Shown in pieces: positions 34,281 to 42,534 of a DNA stretch of 60,590 nucleotides. A model generated the notes under the pieces. That model had not been told where the DNA came from, did no database searches, and saw only the letters and a program-made list of their open reading frames with translations. The stretch is from Alphaproteobacteria bacterium (lineage in GTDB: Bacteria; Pseudomonadota; Alphaproteobacteria; SHVP01), in contig CANJEJ010000005.1 in assembly GCA_947473325.1 (NCBI GenBank), positions 1 to 60,590 of the forward strand, given 5' to 3'. Made by a program: the position numbers and the translations under genes. Position 1 is the stretch's first letter. Each line of letters begins with the position of its first letter.

Positions 34281-35252
34281 CTACGGCCGGCCGTTGTTGA
34301 AAAGCCGCCCCACCTCGTATCCCGCCATCAGCAAGGCCGCAAAGGCGAGCGGCAGGATGAGGTAGACGATGCGATAGATGATGATGGCCGAGACCAGCGC
34401 ATCGACGGGCACGCCCGGGATGGAAACGATCATCACCGCCTCAAACACGCCGATGCCGCCCGGCACATGGCTCAGCACCGACGCGGCGATGGCCAGGCAA
34501 TAGGCGCCAAGGAACAGCGGGAACGACACGACGACGTCGGGCGGCAGCAGCACGTAGAGCACGCTGGCGGCCAGCGTGAGGTCGATCAGCGCAAGGCCGA
34601 TGCCGGCCAGGTTGGTCCAGAATCCCGGCACGCGCAGAATCAGGCTAAAGAGCTTGAGTGGACCGGGCCGGAACGCCGTCCAGGCCAGGTAGGCGACGGC
34701 GGTGCCGAGGATGAAGACGCCCAGGGCGACCAGCACGCCGGGCGGCAGGCCGAGCAGCAGGCGCGCATCCTTCGGGTCGAGCACCAGGGTGACGCCGATG
34801 GCGACGATGATGCCGAAGGTGAAGACGAAGGTGCAGTAGGCGACAACCTCGGCGATCTCGTTTGCCAGCAGGCCGGCGCCGGAATAGATGCGAAAGCGCA
34901 CCGAGCCGCCGGTGACAAAGCCGAGCCCGACATTCTGGCTGAAGGAATAGCCGACGAAGGAGGCGAAGGCGACATGCGGATAGGGTACGCGCTTGCCGAT
35001 GTGGCGCAGCGCCAGCACGTCGTAGAGCGTGAGTACGAGATAGCTCGCCACCGTCAGGCCGAAGGACCAGGCCAGCGCGCTGCTCGACAGTTCGTTGACG
35101 CGGTCGAGCAGGTTGCGCAGCGAGATCGCGGACAGCTCGCGCGCAAGCACCCAGATGGCGAGCCCGAAGACGATCAGCGTCACGGCGCCGGCAACCCAGT
35201 GCCAGCGGCTGGACGTGGCCGGCGGCGGCGCGGCGGGCTCTGCGGTGCTCAT
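34281..35252 (-). CDS. Lysylphosphatidylglycerol synthase flippase-like (UPF0104) membrane protein
   Basis: 323 residues, about eight helices, with the YbhN/UPF0104 pattern ASFVGYSFSQNVGLGFVTGGSVRFRIYS and SVLSHVPGGIGVFEAVMI. The MprF-type C-terminal synthase domain is absent, so it likely acts as a lipid transporter or flippase only. Start at 35252; 147 bp upstream are shared with the divergent small membrane protein and contain a solo copy of AATTGCTCTAG. Confidence 0.85.
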   Translation of the reverse strand: MSTAEPAAPPPATSSRWHWVAGAVTLIVFGLAIWVLARELSAISLRNLLDRVNELSSSALAWSFGLTVASYLVLTLYDVLALRHIGKRVPYPHVAFASFVGYSFSQNVGLGFVTGGSVRFRIYSGAGLLANEIAEVVAYCTFVFTFGIIVAIGVTLVLDPKDARLLLGLPPGVLVALGVFILGTAVAYLAWTAFRPGPLKLFSLILRVPGFWTNLAGIGLALIDLTLAASVLYVLLPPDVVVSFPLFLGAYCLAIAASVLSHVPGGIGVFEAVMIVSIPGVPVDALVSAIIIYRIVYLILPLAFAALLMAGYEVGRLFNNGRP

Positions 35253-35367
35253 CGAATGGGTATAGCGAAAGGATTCATCCTTCCCGCTTACCCCGGCAGG
35301 CCGGGGCGGCACAACCCCGGCGACCAAAACGCCGTGCGACGGCGCACCGCACCGGCGTCATGGCCGG

Positions 35368-35378
35368 AATTGCTCTAG
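35368..35378 (+). repeat. Solo copy of the AATTGCTCTAG motif
   Basis: AATTGCTCTAG at 35368-35378 is the same tail motif that ends the larger hairpin elements at 42353-42391 and 45719-45766. No GTCGAACC hairpin precedes it here. Confidence 0.5.
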
Positions 35379-35399
35379 GCTGGGTCTACGAGTCCGCCC

Positions 35400-35618
35400 A
35401 TGACCCTCACCATCACCCTTCTTGTTGTGGCCGCTGCCGCCGCCGTCTTTGCCTGGTCGGTGTGGCGCGTGCGCCGCGAGGTGCCCGGCGAACCGTCGCT
35501 GATACCGCATGGCGCCATCCAGTTCCTGTGCGCCATCGCCCTGATCCTGATGGCGGCCCATCTCGTGTCGCTGCTGAGCGGCCAGCCGCTGACCGGCCGG
35601 ATGATGGGCGGACGCTAG
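35400..35618 (+). CDS. 72-residue membrane protein of unknown function
   Basis: Two helices (LTITLLVVAAAAAVFAWSV and IQFLCAIALILMAAHLVSLL) and the tail SGQPLTGRMMGGR, a type I have seen as short conserved alphaproteobacterial proteins. No strong ribosome site is visible. A T-tract terminator follows 135 bp downstream. Confidence 0.65.
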   Translation: MTLTITLLVVAAAAAVFAWSVWRVRREVPGEPSLIPHGAIQFLCAIALILMAAHLVSLLSGQPLTGRMMGGR

Positions 35619-35752
35619 GAAAACACCCAACATCACTGGGGAATTGACCGGCCGCAAACACGATTGGTTGTGACCCGCGTCACTGGTCAACCGCCGGCTG
35701 CTTCCGCAGACTTGGTGCGTTGGTCTTGCAAACTTTGTCTGGTTCCTGCTTG

Positions 35753-35784
35753 AAACCCGGCCCCGAAAGGAGCCGGGTTTTTTT
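35753..35784 (+). terminator. Strong rho-independent terminator, plus strand
   Basis: AAACCCGGC (35753-35761) pairs with GCCGGGTTT (35772-35780); the T run covers 35778-35784. It points right, toward the 3' end of motA on the other strand. The nearest plus gene ends at 35618, so it may end a small RNA. Confidence 0.85.
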
Positions 35785-35812
35785 GCGCGATTCGTACGGA
35801 GAGCCCGTGCGC

Positions 35813-36679
35813 TTACGCCGCCGGCACGTTGGCCAGCGCTTCTTCCAGGTCGTAGAAGCTCGGCTTGATCTTCGACGGCACGGCCTGGCGGCCGATCTCG
35901 ACCGAAATCTGCGGCGAGTTGCCATGCAGGTGCGCGACCATGATGTCGCGGATGATGGCGTAATATTTCGCCTCTTCGTCGACCACCTGCTTGATGCGGG
36001 TGGCGAAGGGGCCGACCATGCCATAGGCGAGCAGCACGCCGAGGAATGTGCCGGTGAGCGCGCCGCCGATCAGCGCGCCGAGAATTTCCGGCGGCTCGGC
36101 AATCTGGCTCATGGTCTTGATGATGCCGAGCACGGCGGCGACGATGCCGAGCGCGGGCAGCGCATCCGCCATCGCCTGCAGCGCCTCGGACCCGCGCACC
36201 TCTTCCTTGTGATGCTTCTCGAGCTGCTTTTCCATGATCTCCTCGACCTGGTGCACGTCGTCGAAGTTCATGGTCATCATGCGCAGGTAATCGCAGATGA
36301 AGGTGATGGTGAACTTGTCCTTCAGGACATTCGGATATTCCTGGAACAGCGCGCTTTCTTCCGGCGCCTCGATATGCTTTTCCGCCGCGATCGGGCCCTT
36401 GGTGCGGATCATCTTGGTGATCGCGAACAGGAGGCAGAGCAGGTCCTGGAAGTCCTTTTTCTTCCACTTCGGCCCCTTGATCATCTTGCCGAAACTCTTG
36501 AGCGTGGCGCTCACGATTTCCATCGAGTTGGAGATGATCAGTGTGCCGACCGCGGCACCGCCGATGATCAGGCCTTCATAGGGCAGCGAATGCAGAATGA
36601 TGCCGAATTTGCCGCCCGACAGCACATAGCCGCCGAACACGCAGACAAAGACAAAGACAAGACCGCCGATAGAGAGCAT
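35813..36679 (-). CDS. motA: Flagellar motor stator protein MotA
   Basis: 288 residues with four helices and the MotA/ExbB core: FVCVFGGYVLSGG at the start, HHKEEVRGSEALQAMADALPALGIVAAVLGIIKTM and GTFLGVLLAYGMVGPFA. MotA with MotB forms the proton channel that drives the flagellum. MotB is not adjacent. AGAGGA precedes the ATG at 36679. The flagellin gene lies 4 kb to the right. Confidence 0.93.
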   Translation of the reverse strand: MLSIGGLVFVFVCVFGGYVLSGGKFGIILHSLPYEGLIIGGAAVGTLIISNSMEIVSATLKSFGKMIKGPKWKKKDFQDLLCLLFAITKMIRTKGPIAAEKHIEAPEESALFQEYPNVLKDKFTITFICDYLRMMTMNFDDVHQVEEIMEKQLEKHHKEEVRGSEALQAMADALPALGIVAAVLGIIKTMSQIAEPPEILGALIGGALTGTFLGVLLAYGMVGPFATRIKQVVDEEAKYYAIIRDIMVAHLHGNSPQISVEIGRQAVPSKIKPSFYDLEEALANVPAA

Positions 36680-36889
36680 TCGGATCCTCTTCCAGGGGTC
36701 ATGGCCGCCCGAGGGGCCATTGTCGCCACACCCCGGCAGCAGCGCAACATACGCCTGCCCGGCGGGGGTGCCCGCCGGAACAGGGCTAATGTTGCAAAAA
36801 GCGTCGAAAAAGGCCACCAAGGAGAGATCACGGAGCCGCGTTTAGGGGGACCAGACGCAGGACCCCTCTCCGTGCCGGGGGAAGAGAAG

Positions 36890-37426
36890 ATGACTGCCGC
36901 AACGCCGCAGAGCGGAATCGTGGTTAACAGCAGCACCAATGTCACCTGGCTGGCCGGCCAGACCAAGGGCAGCGCCGAGGTCGAGATCGGCTTCAGTGGC
37001 GCCGTGGCCAGCGACCGCACCATCAAGATGGGCTTTGCCTGCCACGAGATGGCGGTCGCCCGCGCCGCCGCCTCGGTGCTGGGCTACTTCCTGCTGCTCC
37101 TGGTCCAGGACGCGGCGCGCGCCGGCAATGCCTCGGTGGCGCAGGTCGATATCGGGGACGACATCAATGCCGTCACCTTCGAGATCCGGGCCGATGTCCG
37201 GCCGGTGGTCGACTTCCTGGTGTCGGTGGCCATCGCCCCGGGCACCAACACGCGGGAGGAGGCCTCCGCCTCGGCCGCCACGCGGCTGGCCAGCGTCACC
37301 GCACTCGAACTGCAGGAGCGCACCGCCGCGGTGCGCGAGGCGCTGACGCACCTGCAGCCGATCAAGACCTATTACCCCGAGGTCCTGCACGCCGCCGTCG
37401 AACGGGCGCGCCGCGCGCTCGGCTAG
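36890..37426 (+). CDS. Conserved hypothetical protein
   Basis: 178 residues from an ATG behind GGGGGAAGAGAAG. The front half is beta-like (VEIGFSGAVASDRTIKMGFA), with a hydrophobic stretch ASVLGYFLLLLVQDA, and the back half is helical (ASAAATRLASVTALELQERTAAVREAL). No family recognised. It diverges from motA over 210 bp. Confidence 0.65.
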   Translation: MTAATPQSGIVVNSSTNVTWLAGQTKGSAEVEIGFSGAVASDRTIKMGFACHEMAVARAAASVLGYFLLLLVQDAARAGNASVAQVDIGDDINAVTFEIRADVRPVVDFLVSVAIAPGTNTREEASASAATRLASVTALELQERTAAVREALTHLQPIKTYYPEVLHAAVERARRALG

Positions 37427-37575
37427 GCGGGCGCCCCGCCCGGGGCCAACGCAGCGCGCCGGGGTCTGCCGCCCGCAGCGTGGGCGGAATCGGGCGACCG
37501 CCTGTCCGGCCGGGACGGGGGTGGTAGCATGCCGGCACGCCAATTCAGTCACCTGCAGCATAAGGAGGCAGTGCC

Positions 37576-38739
37576 GTGCGGTTTTCCTACACCCACCACA
37601 TGCCCTATACCGACATCAAATCCGCCGGCCAGGACTGGCCCGTTCCGAACAAGCAGTTCGATGCCGAGAAGGGCGCGCAAATGATGCGCACCTATATCGA
37701 CGACAAGATCTACGCCGAGGAAGTCGGCTTCGACTGGATCGCCTGCAACGAGCATCACATGAGCCCCTATGGGCTGATGCCGAACCCGAACCTGATCGGC
37801 TCGATCCTCGCGCACAACACCAAGCGGTCCGGCATCCTGATGTCGGGCAACATCGTGCCGATCGTGAACCCGATCCGCGTCGCCGAGGAATACGCGATGA
37901 TCGACGCGATCTCGGGCGGCCGCCTGATCGCCGGCTTCATGCGCGGCATCCCGCACGAATACGTCGCCTACAACTGCCCGCCGGACGAATCCTATGGCCG
38001 CATGTTCGAGGCGGTCGAACTCATCCGCAAGGCGTGGAGCGAGCCCGAGCCCTTCGGCTGGGAAGGCGAATACTACCAGTTCCGCGCCGTGTCGATCTGG
38101 CCGAAGCCGGTGCAGAAGGAAGTGCCGCTACTGATGTCGGTGTCGAGCGAGATGTCCTCGAAGCTCGCCGCGAAGCACAAGGCAATTGCCGGCGTGCTGG
38201 GCATTTCAAGCCTCGACGATGCGCGCAAGATCATGTCCCGCTTCCATGACGACGCAAGGGAATACGGCTGGACGCCGACGCCGCAGCATTTCATGGTCGG
38301 CATGAATTGCTGCATCGCGCCCACCTATGAAGAGGCCAAGGAAATCCTGAACAAGGGCCAGGAATATTTCTTCGGCGTGCTGGGCGGCGGCATCCGCACG
38401 GCCCAGAAGCTCGTCGTCAGCAAGACGCGCTACTACCACGACAAGGCGACGGCCGAGAAACAGTCACAGCGCTTCGTCAACAACCGCGGCGCCGGCCGCA
38501 TGGAGTCGAGCTTCGACGAGAAGGTGGAAACCGGCACGATCCTGTGCGGTACACCCGACATGGTCGTGAAGCAGATCGAGCGCCTGCACAAGGAACTTGG
38601 CCATGCCCGCATGGGCCTGTCGGTCAAGGTCGGCAACATCAGCGACGCGCATGTGACGCGAACGCTGAACTACCTGAAAGACCAGGTCTTCCCGGCCACC
38701 CGCCACCTCGGCGAAGGCACGCAGAAGGCCGCGGAGTAA
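37576..38739 (+). CDS. LLM class flavin-dependent oxidoreductase
   Basis: 387 residues of the luciferase-like barrel: RFSYTHHMPYTDIK start, EHHMSPYGLMPNPNLIGSIL, MSGNIVPIVNPIRVAEEYAM and GRLIAGFMRGIPHEY. F420- or FMN-dependent; FMN is more likely in this lineage. GTG start at 37576, fixed by AAGGAGG upstream. Substrate unknown. Confidence 0.9.
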   Translation: MRFSYTHHMPYTDIKSAGQDWPVPNKQFDAEKGAQMMRTYIDDKIYAEEVGFDWIACNEHHMSPYGLMPNPNLIGSILAHNTKRSGILMSGNIVPIVNPIRVAEEYAMIDAISGGRLIAGFMRGIPHEYVAYNCPPDESYGRMFEAVELIRKAWSEPEPFGWEGEYYQFRAVSIWPKPVQKEVPLLMSVSSEMSSKLAAKHKAIAGVLGISSLDDARKIMSRFHDDAREYGWTPTPQHFMVGMNCCIAPTYEEAKEILNKGQEYFFGVLGGGIRTAQKLVVSKTRYYHDKATAEKQSQRFVNNRGAGRMESSFDEKVETGTILCGTPDMVVKQIERLHKELGHARMGLSVKVGNISDAHVTRTLNYLKDQVFPATRHLGEGTQKAAE

Positions 38740-38853
38740 CCACCCCCGGCGGCGGCGGGCCCAACGGGCCTTGCCGCCGAGTCCGGCGCGTGGGAAGGTG
38801 CAGCGCAACGGCGCGCTGGGGGGCCTGCGCCGCACCTCCGCGCGGCGCTGGGC

Positions 38854-40125
38854 ATGGACCGTAGCGAACTTCTCGACATCCTCCGCAAACATCGGGCTTT
38901 CGTCGAACGCCGGGCGGGCGAGGGTAAGCGCGCCAATCTCGCGCATGCGTCCCTGACGGGCCTGAAGCTGCCCGACGTGATGCTGGAAAGCGCGACGCTG
39001 ACAGGCGCGGACTTATCGCATTGCATCCTCACCGGGGCAAACCTGTCACAGGCGGACCTGTTCTGCGCCAACCTTGAATTCGCCGACCTGAGCCGCGCCA
39101 ACCTGGAGCGCGCCAACCTGCGCGGCGCCCGGCTGCAGGGGGCGAAGCTGGCCAACGCCAACCTCAAGCATGCCGACCTGCGCCCCGGCGTCATTCGGCA
39201 GGCCCAGAAGGACCGCCGCACCGACCTGTCGAAATCCAGCATCGATGGTGCCAACCTGGAAGAGGCCAAGCTGGACGGGGCCAACATGGCGGCGGCGTCG
39301 GCCAAGGGCGCGAATTTCCGCAAGGCCTCGCTCGAGGCCTGCGACCTGCGCGGCGCCGACCTGACCGGCGCCGACCTGTTCGGCGCCCAGCTGAAGAACG
39401 CCAATCTCGCCGGCGCCAACCTGGAAAATGCCATCCTGGTGCAGGCCCGCGTCCAGGGCGCCAACATGCGCGGCACCCTGATGATCAATGTCGACCTGCG
39501 CTCCGCCAATCTGAGCGATGCGATCATCATGCTGGGCGCCAATCGCCTGTCGGTGAACCTGCAGCGCGCGCTGCGCGAGCATGCCGTGTGGATCGAATCG
39601 AACGGCACCGACGGCACGCGCGCCGACCTGTCGGGCCAGGACCTGTCGGGCCGCGACCTGCGCGGGGCCTTCCTGTCCGGCGCCAGTCTGGCCGGCTGCA
39701 ACCTGGCCGACACCGACCTGTCGGACAGTCTGTTCGAGATGAGCGACCTGAGCGGCGCCAACCTGGCCAACGCCAATCTGCGCCGCGCGGTAATGGCGGG
39801 AGTCAACCTGCGCGGCGCCAACCTGCGCGGCGCCAAGCTCGCCGCCGCCAAGCTGGGCCCCATCGACCTGACCGATGCGGACGGGCAGAAGTCCGGCCAG
39901 GTCAAAGCTGCCGACCTGACCAATGCCGACCTCGAGGGTGCCGATCTCTATCGCACCGATTTGACCCAGGCCCTGCTCGAGGGGGCAAAAGTTGCCGGAA
40001 CGACGCTCGACAAGGCCAGTTCGGCCCCGGCAAAGACGGCCACGGGCGGGGCACCGGTGGCCGCCCAGCCGCCGGCGCCCACCGCCAAGACGGATACGGC
40101 AGCAGCCGGCAAGAAGCCCGGCTGA
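38854..40125 (+). CDS. Pentapeptide-repeat protein
   Basis: 423 residues. Pentapeptide A(D/N)L-x-x runs fill about 27-215 and 265-375 (GADLSHCILTGANLSQADL, GANLRGAKLAAAKL), forming right-handed quadrilateral beta helices. They are split by a less regular stretch near 235-262 (LQRALREHAVWIESNGTDG). The N-terminus is helical and the C-terminal 50 residues are Ala/Pro/Thr-rich. No signal peptide, so cytosolic. Partner unknown. Confidence 0.88.
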   Translation: MDRSELLDILRKHRAFVERRAGEGKRANLAHASLTGLKLPDVMLESATLTGADLSHCILTGANLSQADLFCANLEFADLSRANLERANLRGARLQGAKLANANLKHADLRPGVIRQAQKDRRTDLSKSSIDGANLEEAKLDGANMAAASAKGANFRKASLEACDLRGADLTGADLFGAQLKNANLAGANLENAILVQARVQGANMRGTLMINVDLRSANLSDAIIMLGANRLSVNLQRALREHAVWIESNGTDGTRADLSGQDLSGRDLRGAFLSGASLAGCNLADTDLSDSLFEMSDLSGANLANANLRRAVMAGVNLRGANLRGAKLAAAKLGPIDLTDADGQKSGQVKAADLTNADLEGADLYRTDLTQALLEGAKVAGTTLDKASSAPAKTATGGAPVAAQPPAPTAKTDTAAAGKKPG

Positions 40126-40242
40126 TCAACATCTGCTTGTAGCGGGCTGCGCGCTCGCCACCACCGGCTGAGGCCGGAGACCGCTTCCCCTGCCTGTCTG
40201 ACCCGTCCAGTTCGGCCACCGGCGCGGCCGTACCGCAAAACC

Positions 40243-40256
40243 GGCATCTGTTTTGC
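40243..40256 (+). promoter_or_regulatory. Sigma-54-type promoter of the flagellin gene
   Basis: GGCATCTGTTTTGC has GG and GC separated by exactly 10 bases, the -24/-12 spacing, within CCGGCATCTGTTTTGCTT. The preferred TTTGC is exact at -12. It lies 71 bp before the flagellin ATG. Sigma-54 drives flagellin genes in Caulobacter and relatives. No FlbD/enhancer site was identified. Confidence 0.6.
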
Positions 40257-40326
40257 TTTACCGGCCATTAACCAACGCGGGGGTAAACCGTGTTGGAGAG
40301 ACCGCAACCGCCTGGAGGCACTGGCT

Positions 40327-41151
40327 ATGGTGCAAGGACTTTCCATTCTGACGAACACGGGCGCTTTGACGGCGCTCGAGCAGCTGACGCGCACCAACAA
40401 GAAGCTGAACACGACGCAGCTGCGCATCACGACAGGCCTGAAGGTCACGGGTCCCAAGGACGACGCCGCCACCTATGCCATCGCGCAGCGCCTACGCGGC
40501 GACATCGCCGGCACCAACGCGGTGAAGATCGCGCTGTCGAACGGCGAAGCGACGGTGAACGTGGCGATTTCCGCCGGCAAGGCGATCGCCGACCTGCTGA
40601 CGGAAATGAAGGCCAAGATCGTGCAGGCCAACCAGGCCGGTCTCGACTCCGCCTCGCGCACGGCGCTCAACAACGATTTCAAGGCGTTGCGCGACCAGGT
40701 CGAATCGATCGTCGCCACGGCGGCTTTCAACGACAAGAACCTGATCGAGTTCAGCGCCACGAACCTTCTGGTGCTCTCGACCGTCGATGGCTCGACCATC
40801 ACGGTGAGCGCACAGAAATTCGACACCTCGACACTGACGCTGGCGACGCTCGACCTGCTGACCAGTGCCGGCGCCTCGACCGCCCTGAGCTCGATCGAAA
40901 CCGCGATCACGCGAGTGGCCGACGGCCTCGCCAACCTCGGTTCGGCGGCCAAGCGCATCGACGTCCAGACGGACTTCACCACCTCGCTGGTAAACATCCT
41001 GACGGAAGGCCTCGGCAACCTGGTCGACGCCGACCTGGCCGAAGAGAGCGCGAAACTCCAGTCGCTGCAGATCCAGCAGCAGCTTGGCGTCCAGTCACTC
41101 GCCATCGCCAACGCCGCGCCGCAGACGATCCTGTCGCTGTTCGGCGGCTAA
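40327..41151 (+). CDS. fliC: Flagellin
   Basis: 274 residues, short for a flagellin, with conserved D0/D1 ends: LTNTGALTALEQLTRTNKKLNTTQLRITTG, DDAATYAIAQRLRGDI and C-terminal LQSLQIQQQLGVQSLAIANA. The variable D2/D3 domain is nearly absent, as in many alphaproteobacteria. GGAGG precedes the ATG. A long hairpin terminates it at 41172-41205. Confidence 0.93.
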   Translation: MVQGLSILTNTGALTALEQLTRTNKKLNTTQLRITTGLKVTGPKDDAATYAIAQRLRGDIAGTNAVKIALSNGEATVNVAISAGKAIADLLTEMKAKIVQANQAGLDSASRTALNNDFKALRDQVESIVATAAFNDKNLIEFSATNLLVLSTVDGSTITVSAQKFDTSTLTLATLDLLTSAGASTALSSIETAITRVADGLANLGSAAKRIDVQTDFTTSLVNILTEGLGNLVDADLAEESAKLQSLQIQQQLGVQSLAIANAAPQTILSLFGG

Positions 41152-41171
41152 AGTTAAGGGACGGGGGACAA

Positions 41172-41205
41172 AGAAAGCCGGCCGGGGCAACCCGGCCGGC
41201 TTTCT
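41172..41205. terminator. Bidirectional terminator between flagellin and cupin genes
   Basis: A perfect 15-bp stem, 41172-41186 paired with 41191-41205, with loop GCAA. It is A-rich before and T-rich after on both strands (AGAAAG...CTTTCT), fitting two converging genes. Confidence 0.85.
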
Positions 41206-41217
41206 GCTGTCCGTAGT

Positions 41218-42024
41218 TCAACCGGCGAGGGCGTGACCGATGCAGAGTACGGTACAGCCTTCGCCGCCCACGCCCTTCACCGTCAGTTTCGCCGGCGCGC
41301 GCCAGTCGAAATAGGCTCCCTTGCGCAGCGCGATGTCCGTGCTGCCGTCATTCAGTGTCATCGTGCCGTTGACAACGAACAGCCAGCGGCGGTGCTCGTC
41401 GGTGGTGAGCGCCTGGCCCGCCGCGCTGCCCATCGGCAGGTGCACCATTGTGACGGGATAGAAGCCCGGCGGCGCGCCGGTTTCGTTGCGCGACACCATC
41501 CGCTGCATCCAGCCCTTCACCTTCGGATGCGGCGCCCAGTCGAGCTTGTCGGTTTCGACAATGTTGGGGACCGTGAAGTCGCGGCCGTGGTTGTCGAAGT
41601 TGCCTTCGAATTCGAGATAGATGCTTTCCTTCAGGTCGGCTTCGAATTCACCGCCATCCGTGCTCCAGATCAGGAAGGTGCCGCCGGCTTCCGAGGTCTG
41701 GTGGCTGCCGCGGCCATGCACGCTGCGCGGCGGCCGGTCCATGAAATGGCCCTCGCGGAAGGTCACGTCCCAGCCCTTGGTGTCGGCCGCGCTCCTGAAC
41801 TCCCAGTCCGGCAGGTCGCCGCCCAGGAAATAGAAGGTTTCGCGCACGGTGCGGTGATAGCGCCGCACCGATTGCTCGGTCTTGCCCGGCTGGGCGAAGC
41901 GCAGGTGCACATAGCCTTCGGTCTGCGGATCGACATAGAGCACCTTGCGGATCGAGCCGCCGATGACATGGTCCTGCCAGGGCATCGAGGCGGTGTCGTG
42001 GTGCGTGTAGGGTTGCGTGGTCAT
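41218..42024 (-). CDS. Cupin domain protein
   Basis: 268 residues, two cupin-like beta barrels: RRYHRTVRETFYFLGGDLPDW with GHFMDRPPRSVHG in the first, and TTDEHRRWLFVVNGTMTLNDG then LRKGAYFDWRAPA in the second. Likely a metal-bound oxygenase or sugar-binding protein. Start at 42024. A CueR-type promoter of the neighbouring gene lies upstream but faces away. Confidence 0.78.
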   Translation of the reverse strand: MTTQPYTHHDTASMPWQDHVIGGSIRKVLYVDPQTEGYVHLRFAQPGKTEQSVRRYHRTVRETFYFLGGDLPDWEFRSAADTKGWDVTFREGHFMDRPPRSVHGRGSHQTSEAGGTFLIWSTDGGEFEADLKESIYLEFEGNFDNHGRDFTVPNIVETDKLDWAPHPKVKGWMQRMVSRNETGAPPGFYPVTMVHLPMGSAAGQALTTDEHRRWLFVVNGTMTLNDGSTDIALRKGAYFDWRAPAKLTVKGVGGEGCTVLCIGHALAG

Positions 42025-42065
42025 CGTTCGGCGTCCTCCCGTTTGCGTGAAGGCTAGAACACCGC

Positions 42066-42096
42066 TTGACCATCCCCCAAGGGGAAATCCAAGAAT
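42066..42096 (+). promoter_or_regulatory. MerR/CueR-type metal-responsive promoter
   Basis: TTGACC (-35, 42066-42071) and AAGAAT (-10, 42091-42096) are separated by 19 bp, the over-long spacer typical of MerR-family promoters. The spacer holds the dyad TCCCC-CAA-GGGGA (42073-42085), much like CueR sites at copA. It drives the copper-chaperone-like gene at 42126. No MerR gene is in the window. Confidence 0.6.
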
Positions 42097-42125
42097 GCCT
42101 GCCAATTACACCCCATGAGGCACCC

Positions 42126-42335
42126 ATGGCCAAAACCTATCGCGTCGACGGCATGTCCTGCGGCGGCTGTGTGAAATCGGTCAGCAACGCCATTGCGGCC
42201 AAGGACCCCAAGGCCCGCTTCACCGTCGACCTGCCGAGCGGCACGGTGCGGGTGGACAGCGACACGGCCGAGCCGCTGGTGATTGCCGCCATCACTGATG
42301 CCGGCTTCGACTTCAGGGGCGTCAGCGCCAGCTAG
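42126..42335 (+). CDS. copZ: CopZ-like heavy-metal-associated domain protein
   Basis: 69 residues, one ferredoxin-like HMA domain with M-S-C-G-G-C (MxCxxC) in VDGMSCGGCVKSVSNAI. Binds Cu(I) and hands it to a P-type ATPase. No copA is nearby. The start at 42126 has GAGG upstream; the promoter at 42066-42096 supports copper control. Symbol is by fold. Confidence 0.86.
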   Translation: MAKTYRVDGMSCGGCVKSVSNAIAAKDPKARFTVDLPSGTVRVDSDTAEPLVIAAITDAGFDFRGVSAS

Positions 42336-42352
42336 AGCAACGAGCCCCTCAC

Positions 42353-42391
42353 GTCGAACCAAAGGTTCGACCTGTGGGCACAAATTGCTCT
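42353..42391 (+). repeat. Dispersed hairpin element, copy 1
   Basis: GTCGAACC-AAA-GGTTCGAC (42353-42371) followed by AATTGCTCT (42383-42391). The same two parts occur at 45719-45766. It follows the copZ-like stop and may double as a terminator, with a T run at 42396-42400. Confidence 0.6.
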
Positions 42392-42420
42392 GCTCTTTTT
42401 ACGATTCTAGAGCCGCGATC

Positions 42421-42517
42421 GACGATCAAGCGGGTTCACTTGATCGTCCGCTGCTCTGGCGGGACTTGACCTGCGCCCTTGGAGGGCTGACATGGACAGG
42501 GCGGCTGATCAGCCGCC
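42421..42517. promoter_or_regulatory. Hairpin and 18-bp palindrome upstream of the CobW-like gene
   Basis: GACGATCAAG (42421-42430) pairs with CTTGATCGTC (42439-42448). Downstream, GGCGGCTGATCAGCCGCC (42500-42517) is a perfect 18-bp palindrome 17 bp before the ATG at 42535. They could form an operator or leader structure. I see no Zur or cobalamin element. Confidence 0.5.
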
Positions 42518-42534
42518 ATTATTTGTGAGCTTCC

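Noticed and set aside
32787-35378. 863-codon plus frame opposite the amidase and the UPF0104 protein
   Set aside because: Arg/Gly/His-rich shadow of two well-supported minus-strand genes.
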